A stretch of 6,205 nucleotides of DNA from Eubacteriales bacterium. Lineage in GTDB: Bacteria; Bacillota; Clostridia; Christensenellales; CAG-138. A model generated the notes under the pieces. The model had not been told where the DNA came from and ran no database searches. It worked only from the letters and a program-made list of their open reading frames with translations. The translations under genes were made by a program, and so were the position numbers. The stretch covers positions 1-6,205 of the forward strand of contig JAUYTF010000296.1 in NCBI GenBank assembly GCA_030695285.1, written 5' to 3'. Of the stretch, positions 1 to 5,126 are shown in pieces (position 1 is the stretch's first letter; every line of letters starts with the position of its first letter).

Positions 1-712
1 TATTCTATATGGTATAAAACGATAAGTCAAACAATTCTTCAATATAATTTTACGCTATTCATCTTAACAGAATTCAGTAAAATTATGAAGTATCTCACGA
101 ATCATTTCTCTTGCCATGGCCCGCTACGCGCGAAAAACGCACAAGCCGCGGCAAGACTGAACGATGATGCCTATTTGATAAACGCGAACGAACCGCCGGG
201 CGCGACAGACCCGTCAACGACGATTCGATGGCGGAAGTTGGCTACCAAACCGGAATGCGGACGACGGGATGCGTTCGTTGCAGCACGGGAGAGTGACGAG
301 CTGCTCGGGCGAACGAAGCATCTTTGAAACGCGCAGGCTGTGGCTCAGCGGGAAGATCTTTGTCTGGCTGCAAATCTGCGCGTGTTCTTTTGCGACAATC
401 ATGAGGTGCTGTTGAAACGAACTCCCATTACAAAGCTGAAACGCAAAAGGGAGGGCGCCTTGTCAGAGTGCTGCATCAGAATTTCGAACGCGTCACTTAC
501 GACGATTCTCTGACACGCAAAACGATCGAGCAGGAGATATCGACGCCGGGTAAAAGATTATCCTAAAAAGTTGTTCAATTTTCTTGAGAAAGAAAAGCAG
601 TATAGCCAGGGCGTGGAAAGCTGTATTGACGCAGGGGATACATCCGGAATTGGCGGCGCACTTCCTACCAGCGACGGACAATTCAGAGCAGAGTAAAGGG
701 TTTACGGGCAAT
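1..712. other. Region without a recognisable gene; possible decayed coding sequence
   Basis: The first ~90 bases are AT-rich, and the stretch from about 100 to 330 is clearly richer in GC. An 80-codon forward frame (85-327) has no recognisable domain and no convincing ribosome binding site. The same frame stays open to 696 with only two stops, both TGA (325-327 and 511-513). A second forward frame is open from 405 to 563 and contains natural-looking protein text such as FERVTYDDSLTRKTIEQE. This could be a degraded gene with frameshifts or simply chance. No RNA gene, transposon end or array of repeats was seen here. Confidence 0.4.
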
Positions 713-743
713 ATGAGCACTGTCACAAAGGGACAGTGCTCAT
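713..743 (-). terminator. Perfect 12-bp hairpin, likely end of the stress-gene operon
   Basis: ATGAGCACTGTC (713-724) and its exact reverse complement (732-743) flank a 7-base loop. The hairpin starts 32 bases beyond the stop codon of the last leftward gene. The base run that follows on the minus strand is only weakly T-rich (ATATT), so it is not a textbook intrinsic terminator. It could instead protect the 3' end of the message or be a protein-binding palindrome. Its position at the end of a five-gene leftward series favours a transcript-end role. Confidence 0.5.
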
Positions 744-775
744 GATTCTTTGGCTTAATACGAATCGCAGGATTG

Positions 776-931
776 CTAGATAAGATTGACTAGTTTCAGT
801 ATCAGCAAAACAGCTGCGATGACAACGAGTACATGAATCCAGCTTCCGACTCTGGGGGCATTGGGAATGTATCTTGTGCCGAAAGCACCGAGTAGCCAAA
901 GAACAAGCAGGATGATAATAATGGTCCACAT
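776..931 (-). CDS. lmo0937-family mini membrane protein (51 aa)
   Basis: The product is 51 residues, too short for many ORF callers. It begins MWTIIIILLVLWLLGAFG and has two hydrophobic segments (about residues 3-18 and 32-51). The linker between them contains RYIPNAPRVGSW, which ends at the start of the second segment. This layout matches the lmo0937/DUF5670 family of small membrane proteins common in Gram-positive bacteria. Their biochemical role is not established; they are often found near stress genes. An AGGAGA ribosome binding site at 941-946 sits 9 bases upstream of the ATG and supports the start. The gene follows the dodecin gene by 49 bases and is the last member of the leftward series, ending before the 713-743 hairpin. 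Family assignment is from sequence pattern and length. Confidence 0.85.
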   Translation of the reverse strand: MWTIIIILLVLWLLGAFGTRYIPNAPRVGSWIHVLVVIAAVLLILKLVNLI

Positions 932-980
932 ATGAAGGGCTCTCCTTTCGTAAAGCGATTATGTTTCAACGGGATGCGTG

Positions 981-1184
981 TTAATCATTCACTACAAACG
1001 ATATTTTCACGTTCACACGATAGCGAACGATTTTTCCGTCTTCGACGATCGCTTTCATGTCTTTGATATAAACATTCTTAATGTGCTTTATGGTCTTGGA
1101 AGCCTCGGTGACGGCAACTTGTGTTGCAGCCTCCCAACTCTCCGGCGATTCGGCCAGAAGTTCGATGATTTTCACTACCGACAT
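981..1184 (-). CDS. Dodecin family protein (67 aa)
   Basis: The 67-aa product starts MSVVKIIELLAESPESWEAA and contains the helix-then-strand text EASKTIKHIKNVYIKD and the closing strand YRVNVKISFVV. This is the beta-alpha-beta-beta pattern and typical length of dodecins. Family members assemble into hollow 12-mers that bind flavins, or other small ligands in some branches, and are thought to buffer free flavin in the cytoplasm. By my remembered alignment, the tryptophan that stacks on flavin in characterised dodecins (RHLDWFEV context) falls at Asn37 here, with Tyr39 nearby, so flavin binding is not assured. An AGAGGT ribosome binding site (1191-1196) lies 6 bases upstream. The gene sits between the GlsB-like gene (67 bases upstream) and the lmo0937-type gene. 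Confidence 0.9.
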   Translation of the reverse strand: MSVVKIIELLAESPESWEAATQVAVTEASKTIKHIKNVYIKDMKAIVEDGKIVRYRVNVKISFVVND

Positions 1185-1200
1185 ATAGGGACCTCTTTCT

Positions 1201-1219
1201 ACGCCGACTTGAGCGGCGT
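1201..1219 (-). repeat. Small GC-rich hairpin before the dodecin ribosome binding site
   Basis: ACGCCG (1201-1206) and CGGCGT (1214-1219) form a 6-bp stem with a 7-base loop. It lies in the 67-base gap between the GlsB-like stop and the dodecin start, 4 bases upstream of the dodecin ribosome binding site. No T-run follows, so it is unlikely to terminate transcription. It could affect message stability or translation of the dodecin gene. A stem this short may be chance. Confidence 0.3.
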
Positions 1220-1251
1220 TCTCGTCAGCTTGATGAGTGATTGCGCTTTGC

Positions 1252-1512
1252 TTATCGCCTCTTGCGCAACCAGTTAAAGATCAGCAGCAGAACAACAGCT
1301 CCGCCGATGGCGATGATGAATGTTGTGAGGTTGAACCCGAAGCTGGCCACGCCGGCGCCGCTGATCAGATTGACCAGGAAATTACCGGCGAATGCGCCGA
1401 GTATACCGACCAGGATATTGCCGAAGAGACCCATTCTATCGTTGTTTCTCGTGATCATGCTGGCGATCCAACCGGCTACGCCGCCTAGAATAATCCATGC
1501 TATCCAACCCAT
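1252..1512 (-). CDS. GlsB/YeaQ/YmgE family stress-response membrane protein (86 aa)
   Basis: The 86-aa product starts MGWIAWIILGGVAGWIASMI and carries GLFGNILVGILGAFAGN at about residues 28-44. This is the glycine-rich signature of the GlsB/YeaQ/YmgE family, formerly called transglycosylase-associated proteins. Three membrane segments are visible (about 3-20, 29-50 and 61-81), followed by a basic tail (LRKRR). Family members are small inner-membrane proteins induced by stress or in stationary phase; the molecular role is unclear. A perfect AGGAGG (1521-1526) lies 8 bases upstream of the ATG and fixes the start. The gene follows the CsbD-like gene by 77 bases and precedes the dodecin gene. Confidence 0.93.
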   Translation of the reverse strand: MGWIAWIILGGVAGWIASMITRNNDRMGLFGNILVGILGAFAGNFLVNLISGAGVASFGFNLTTFIIAIGGAVVLLLIFNWLRKRR

Positions 1513-1589
1513 TGTGTGATCCTCCTGTTTCGTTTTTAAATTTTCTGTTGCGATGTAGCAACCGATTCGATTTCGTTTACCGGGTGTGG

Positions 1590-1883
1590 TTACTTTGCTT
1601 TTTTCTGTGCCTGCTCATCGAGCGTATCATTGATCTTCTTAGCGACGCTCTGCTGCACTTCTTTGACTTTATGCGCAACGCTCGCCTTCCCTTTGTCTGC
1701 GGTTTGCTTGATCTTATCGATCGCATCATGCACATCTGTTTTCTTCTGGAGATCCGCTTGAGAGGACTGAATGCGCCCTTTGAGTTCCAACACTTCGTCT
1801 CCAGTTACTTTTCCTGCAGTTTGCTTGACTACCCCGGAGATCTTGTTTTTCGTTCGGTTGAGTTTTCGTTCAAGGTTGTTCAT
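1590..1883 (-). CDS. CsbD-like stress protein with C-terminal extension (97 aa)
   Basis: Residues 11-49 contain KISGVVKQTAGKVTGDEVLE followed by LKGRIQSSQADLQKK. This matches the CsbD core pattern (KGKVKEAAGKVTGD, then E..GK..Q..G..Q). CsbD proteins are small, highly charged cytoplasmic proteins of the general stress response with no known enzymatic activity. Most are about 60-70 residues. This one adds about 48 residues (50-97) of charged, probably helical sequence with many Lys and Gln and no Pro or Cys. An ATG at 1904 is in frame, but the GGAGGT at 1890-1895 lies between the two candidates and is properly spaced (6 bases) for the ATG at 1883, so 1883 is chosen. The product then starts MNNLERKLNRTKNK. 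Confidence 0.85.
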   Translation of the reverse strand: MNNLERKLNRTKNKISGVVKQTAGKVTGDEVLELKGRIQSSQADLQKKTDVHDAIDKIKQTADKGKASVAHKVKEVQQSVAKKINDTLDEQAQKKAK

Positions 1884-1889
1884 GTGAGT

Positions 1890-1895
1890 ACCTCC
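1890..1895 (-). promoter_or_regulatory. Ribosome binding site that fixes the CsbD-like start
   Basis: GGAGGT on the minus strand, 6 bases upstream of the ATG at 1883. It lies inside the longer alternative reading frame that begins at 1904, so the longer start is unlikely. Confidence 0.8.
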
Positions 1896-1944
1896 ATGTT
1901 TCATTTATTTGGATACTAGTGCGGGTCGTTCGGTTGGCGAGCGC

Positions 1945-2502
1945 CTAATCCTTGATCAGGACGGCGAGCAGCGAGGCTCCCTTTTTGCCCAGCAACGCGC
2001 TGAGCAATATACCGAGAAAGCCAAGGAGAAGAATTGCCACCTTGCCGAGTGGCGTGAAGACTTCGTAGTTGATCAGTATTGCGGAGAGACACGAAACGAC
2101 TAGAAAAAGTGTGCCTAACTGGATTTTTCGTTTCTGGATGCGCCCAACTGCGTCCTTCAAGCGGGACTTTGCGTCGAAAAGCCCTGCAGTCATCGCCGCA
2201 ATGATCGTGAAGGGCAGGATGATGGAGATGATTTTCACGATCAAAATCCACTCTCCGTTGGTTCCGCTTTTCATCAAGAATGCAATAACGAGAAAGATAA
2301 ACGAGAGAATCGCAATGCTGATCGGGAAATGCACAAGAATCGGGTGGAGATGCAGACTGAGATTGGACAAACGTTTCTCGTTGATCCCATATTCGTAATG
2401 TTCAAAACTGGACAGCGGAGCACCGCAGGCAGGACATACCTGCTTGACCTTGCCGTCCTCGCCGATGTACCCGCACACACTGCACTTGATGTAGCTTCTC
2501 AT
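1945..2502 (-). CDS. Rubredoxin-like domain fused to DUF2231 membrane protein (185 aa)
   Basis: Residues 1-35 form a metal-binding ribbon: C7-x2-C10-GYIG, then C23-PA-C26-GAP. This is the rubredoxin-like pattern also seen at the C-terminus of rubrerythrins. Residues from about 50 onward contain HLHPILVHFPIS, with His51, His53 and His58, leading into four predicted membrane segments (about 56-77, 85-108, 129-146 and 152-172). The HP..VHFP motif and the helix layout match DUF2231 membrane proteins. The four cysteines should bind one iron or zinc in the cytoplasm. The histidines near the first helix could bind a cofactor, but that is inference. A plausible role is redox or metal sensing, or electron transfer at the membrane. 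The ribosome binding site is modest (GAGG within ATGAGGCC, about 6 bases from the ATG). It is the first gene after the promoter at 2555-2583. Confidence 0.85.
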   Translation of the reverse strand: MRSYIKCSVCGYIGEDGKVKQVCPACGAPLSSFEHYEYGINEKRLSNLSLHLHPILVHFPISIAILSFIFLVIAFLMKSGTNGEWILIVKIISIILPFTIIAAMTAGLFDAKSRLKDAVGRIQKRKIQLGTLFLVVSCLSAILINYEVFTPLGKVAILLLGFLGILLSALLGKKGASLLAVLIKD

Positions 2503-2554
2503 AATGGCCTCATTTCTTTACTCGACATTTACTCAGTTACCATTCGTCATTAGT

Positions 2555-2583
2555 ATCATATAATAATAATACGAATAATGCAA
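2555..2583 (-). promoter_or_regulatory. Predicted promoter of the five-gene stress operon
   Basis: On the minus strand, TATGAT (2555-2560, five of six matches to TATAAT) is preceded by a 17-base spacer and TTGCAT (2578-2583). An overlapping TTTGCA with an 18-base spacer fits the -35 consensus slightly better. Transcription would begin near 2548, about 46 bases before the first ATG. The flanks are very AT-rich, including an A/T tract upstream (2584-2603) that could act as an UP element. The same arrangement recurs at 4738-4766. It is a vegetative-type pattern; I see no clear sigma-B-type promoter here. Confidence 0.55.
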
Positions 2584-2741
2584 ACAAAAATAATAATAAA
2601 TGTTCTAATTGCATTCTTTGCGTTGTTATGATGGGTTTCCTTCATTGAAGACCAATGCGAGACTTTCATAAAACGCCATTGTAAAAGGTTTGTGAGTTCA
2701 TCTGCGCAATCTGGCATGGAAAACGATCTGGTTTTGGTTTA

Positions 2742-4148
2742 CTACTTCGTGAATGTCCGCATGTCTAAAGTCCCCTTCATCGTTGCAACAATAGCTCCCT
2801 GATCGTCGATAATGTAGTATTGCGGCGCGAATATATCACCCGAAGCAACTGCCGCATATCCTCCGTTAAACATGGTTGCCTTGCAATAGTCCATCGGGAT
2901 TTGAATTTTGCCGGTTCTATCGATGTAACCAAAGAGGTTGTCCTTCGCAATATAAGATCCACTAAACACACAGCACAGCCCGCCATGGAATCCCTGTATC
3001 GTTTTCCATTCTGTTTGGGCGGGAATAGCGAAGTTGCCTTGCATATCGATAAACCCTTGCGGAAAGAAATCATCACTCGTATTCGGCAGAGATACTGCGA
3101 AGATAGGAAACAAGCCTTCGTGGAAGGAATCTGCACCGAAAGGCGAATATTCGATGTATACTTGCGAGTTTTCGGAATCGGCAACGGTGTAAAGCGTAGC
3201 GCCGGATTGATCTACAATTCCAAACGCACGTCCGATTCTCGCGGGGGCGACTCCGTTTTGAAAGTCGCCACTCAAAAGTACCGCTAACGTCGCAGTTGAG
3301 AAAAGCCATTTCCCCGTCGTATCGATGCAGCCGTAGTTCACGAAGCTATCGTTGCTGCCAACGCGCGCAATCCCGTCCGAAAACGGCAAGGCGTACCCGA
3401 ATTGCGCCTGGATGACCACTTCACCCGATTGATTCACATACCCCCAGTTGCCTTGGCTATCCGCGGAAGTGTTGGAAAAGTCAACCGGGATGAGCCCCTC
3501 GCGGCACGCTTTGATCTCTCTGTAAATGGGCTCAAGAATGATTTTTCCGCTCGTATCAACGAGTCCGTATCTGTCATCACTCGTAATCGAATGATCGCCA
3601 TTTAAATCTTTAGCGATGATGATGGTGCCTTCAAAGATCGTAGAACCGCTGCTTCTTGAGCCAGGCACGGTATAGACCTCCGGGAATATAGGCTCGATTA
3701 CTTCAATTCCATCATGAAATGCTGCGACAATGATATTGTTTATATCGATGATCTGCCAGCCGGTGATCTCAAACGATGTTGCGCCTGCTTTCACGGTAGC
3801 GAAACCGTCAACAAAGGGAAAGGCCTTCCAGTATTGCGGGGCAATGACCCATTCGCCTTTTGTATTGACGTATCCCCAAAGCCTGCTGGCATCTTGTGCA
3901 GCTGCTAAGTATTCGTCAGGCTCTATTGGGACGACAGAAACAGCTTCGCGCAACCAATCCTTTTCCCCGTATATCTTTTCTAAAGCCGCATCGTCGTGAC
4001 CGGGTTTTGCAAGGACAATGCCTTCATCATTCTTTGCTCCGCACGCAACCAGAAAAGCAAGGCATGTGACAAAGACGAATGCCAATAGCAGCTTATTTAG
4101 ATGGTTCATGCAAGATTTGCGGGTTGCATATGGTTTATGCTCGGACAT
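2742..4148 (-). CDS. WG-repeat lipoprotein (468 aa)
   Basis: The N-terminus has a basic stretch, a hydrophobic segment and the lipobox LVAC, with Cys36 as the lipid-attachment residue. The protein should therefore be anchored on the outer face of the membrane. About eight WG-type repeats follow, each starting W/Y/F-G-x-[VI]-[ND]-x-x-G. They begin near residues 91, 194, 235, 272, 309, 364, 406 and 444 (the sixth and last are degenerate). Clear examples are WGYVNTKGEWVIAPQY and WGYVNQSGEVVIQAQF. WG repeats form beta-rich scaffolds, probably for binding, and no enzyme motif is visible. Residues 181-192 (DLNGDHSITSDD) resemble a calcium-binding loop. The frame continues upstream to 4250, but AAAGGAG (4161-4167) points to the ATG at 4148. 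An internal ATG at 4109 lacks a ribosome binding site. No clear terminator was found downstream. Confidence 0.88.
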   Translation of the reverse strand: MSEHKPYATRKSCMNHLNKLLLAFVFVTCLAFLVACGAKNDEGIVLAKPGHDDAALEKIYGEKDWLREAVSVVPIEPDEYLAAAQDASRLWGYVNTKGEWVIAPQYWKAFPFVDGFATVKAGATSFEITGWQIIDINNIIVAAFHDGIEVIEPIFPEVYTVPGSRSSGSTIFEGTIIIAKDLNGDHSITSDDRYGLVDTSGKIILEPIYREIKACREGLIPVDFSNTSADSQGNWGYVNQSGEVVIQAQFGYALPFSDGIARVGSNDSFVNYGCIDTTGKWLFSTATLAVLLSGDFQNGVAPARIGRAFGIVDQSGATLYTVADSENSQVYIEYSPFGADSFHEGLFPIFAVSLPNTSDDFFPQGFIDMQGNFAIPAQTEWKTIQGFHGGLCCVFSGSYIAKDNLFGYIDRTGKIQIPMDYCKATMFNGGYAAVASGDIFAPQYYIIDDQGAIVATMKGTLDMRTFTK

Positions 4149-4160
4149 GTTTTTCCAGCG

Positions 4161-4167
4161 CTCCTTT
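4161..4167 (-). promoter_or_regulatory. Ribosome binding site selecting the WG lipoprotein start
   Basis: AAAGGAG on the minus strand, 12 bases upstream of the ATG at 4148. The spacing is slightly long. Alternative starts at 4250 (overlapping the upstream small gene) and 4109 have no comparable site. Confidence 0.55.
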
Positions 4168-4209
4168 GCCTTTCGAGAGGCTGCATGGAACCGCAAACCT
4201 CTCTGTCGG

Positions 4210-4467
4210 TCATGCGTTAGTAACAGCATAGCTTCGCTTGCTGTGGTCATGCGAATGAATTGTGTCGTTCATCTTAGTCGAAATGTTGTGCTTGAGTTCG
4301 GAGGCTTTCAGGCAGAGATCCGTATCCTTCTTCAGTCCCACCGGAAAGATATAATTTCGTTTAATAAGCTTCGTGCTTTCATTGCTGTTGACTGCTTCGG
4401 TTGCACTTTCAAGTTGTTCTACTAGTTTTTTCGTGGTGCGTTTCATTTTTTTCTCTAGAATTGTCAT
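4210..4467 (-). CDS. Hypothetical protein, small and basic (85 aa)
   Basis: I do not recognise this family. The product begins MTILEKKMKRTTKKLVEQLE, a lysine-rich probable helix. It continues through a more polar middle (KLIKRNYIFPVGLKKDTD) and ends in a His/Ser-rich tail (NDTIHSHDHSKRS). There is one Cys, no signal peptide and no membrane segment, so it is likely cytoplasmic. Its N-terminal half loosely recalls charged helical stress proteins, but not enough to assign. GAGG (4476-4479) lies 8 bases upstream of the ATG at 4467, and an in-frame ATG at 4494 is less well supported. The leader text AAAGAATGAGGC resembles that of the DUF2231 gene (AAAGAAATGAGGC). The gene ends 61 bases before the WG lipoprotein start and is probably co-transcribed with it. 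Confidence 0.5.
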   Translation of the reverse strand: MTILEKKMKRTTKKLVEQLESATEAVNSNESTKLIKRNYIFPVGLKKDTDLCLKASELKHNISTKMNDTIHSHDHSKRSYAVTNA

Positions 4468-4737
4468 AAGAAGCGCCTCATTCTTTCGTCGCAATTGTTC
4501 GCTAATGCATTTCTGTCCAGATTTATCGACGGTTCATGAAGGTTACACCGAACATCGGATACTGTTTTTTCCGTTTAGTGCTGCCTTTGAAGCGGCAAAA
4601 TATCAAAGCAGTTATTGGGTCTGCCTGTGATACAGGGAAGCGCTTGACTGCGCCAAATGGTTGAGCGAAAACAGACATCCGTTCGATACGGGACACTCAT
4701 CTTACAACCTTTAATTTCCAATGAGTTCTTTATATAG

Positions 4738-4766
4738 ATCATATTATAATAAAAAATATAATGCAA
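4738..4766 (-). promoter_or_regulatory. Predicted promoter for the small gene and WG lipoprotein
   Basis: On the minus strand, TATGAT (4738-4743) is preceded by exactly 17 bases and TTGCAT (4761-4766). Both hexamers and the spacer length are identical to the promoter at 2555-2583. The first three bases past the upstream hexamer (TAT) and much of the AT-rich flank (4767-4786) are also shared. TTGCAT matches only three of six -35 consensus positions, so an activator or an UP-like A/T tract may be needed. Transcription would start near 4731. Confidence 0.5.
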
Positions 4767-4824
4767 TGAATTATAAAAATAAATATCAAAATCATATTTG
4801 GTATGGTATTCTATTATTGTGGGT

Positions 4825-4873
4825 TGAGCAAAAGCGAACCATTCGAAAAAGCGTTCTCTTTCGCGAATGCTCA
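4825..4873. repeat. Interrupted palindrome between divergent genes
   Basis: TGAGCA (4825-4830) pairs with TGCTCA (4868-4873). After three unpaired bases on each side, GCGAA (4834-4838) pairs with TTCGC (4860-4864), leaving a 21-base loop. As RNA it would be a long stem with an internal loop; as DNA it could be a binding site for a dimeric regulator. It lies upstream of both the leftward promoter at 4738-4766 and the rightward gene at 5127. No T-run follows in either direction, so it is not a clear terminator. Confidence 0.35.
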
Positions 4874-5126
4874 TCTGGACAGTAATATGAATAGTAGATG
4901 TTTGCTTTCGAATAGGAGCTTCAGAATTGGGCTTCTATGTTCATGGACATAGCAGCAGTTAGTAGCGAATGGTTGCTGCGCATTTTCTTTAAAGGACAGC
5001 ACATGATAACGCCGATTATGCACATTCGCTCCAGCTGGCCGTTGTGAAAAAGCCAGGATACCTTGGAGCACCTGACAGAGTGTCTTAATAAACCGGACAA
5101 AGAAATACTTGAGGAGGAATTATCAG

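Larger units (their letters stand above)
4468..5126. other. Region between divergent genes, holding regulatory sequence and no firm gene
   Basis: This ~660-base region separates the leftward WG unit from the rightward baeRF3-like gene. It is very AT-rich around 4700-4820. It contains the leftward promoter at 4738-4766 and an interrupted palindrome at 4825-4873. If that promoter serves the gene at 4467, the message has a leader of about 260 bases. Inside the leader lies a 41-codon leftward frame (4575-4700, starting MSVPYRTDVCFRSTIW) with AAAGG upstream. Its composition is unconvincing, so it is not called as a gene. Rightward frames at 4937-5047 and 4993-5088 are also too weak to call. No strong rightward promoter was identified for the gene at 5127. 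Confidence 0.5.

Noticed and set aside
493..726. Leftward 77-codon frame overlapping the operon-end hairpin
   Set aside because: It begins inside the 713-743 hairpin region with no ribosome binding site, and its translation shows no family pattern.
1547..1562. Hairpin GTTGC/GCAAC between the CsbD-like and GlsB-like genes
   Set aside because: Only 5 bp with no T-run after it on the minus strand, so it is unlikely to terminate the operon.
1497..1919. Rightward 140-codon frame opposite the CsbD-like gene
   Set aside because: It is the antisense shadow of a clear CsbD-like gene. Its Phe/Leu/Cys-rich text reflects the complement of Lys/Gln codons.
2820..3287. Rightward 155-codon frame inside the WG lipoprotein gene
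   Set aside because: It lies wholly antisense to a well-supported repeat protein and has no ribosome binding site or domain.
4149..4250. Longer N-terminus for the WG lipoprotein starting at 4250
   Set aside because: It would overlap the upstream small gene and place 34 extra residues before the signal peptide. The AAAGGAG at 4161-4167 supports 4148.
4701..4874. Leftward frame from 4874 reading MSIRERERFFEWF
   Set aside because: The start lies at the palindrome arm without a ribosome binding site, and the frame runs through the AT-rich promoter, giving Tyr/Ile/Phe-rich text typical of non-coding AT DNA.
4937..5047. Rightward 36-codon frame before the baeRF3-like gene
   Set aside because: No well-placed ribosome binding site (AGGAGC is about 17 bases away) and no recognisable protein pattern.
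4993..5088. Stop-to-stop rightward frame with protein-like text (YAHSLQLAVVKKPGYLGAPD)
   Set aside because: It lacks a start codon and is only 31 codons long. It may be a gene remnant, but the evidence is too thin.
5063..5091. Weak rightward promoter TTGGAG-N17-TAATAA before the baeRF3-like gene
   Set aside because: It matches consensus at only four and three of six positions, so it is not separable from chance.
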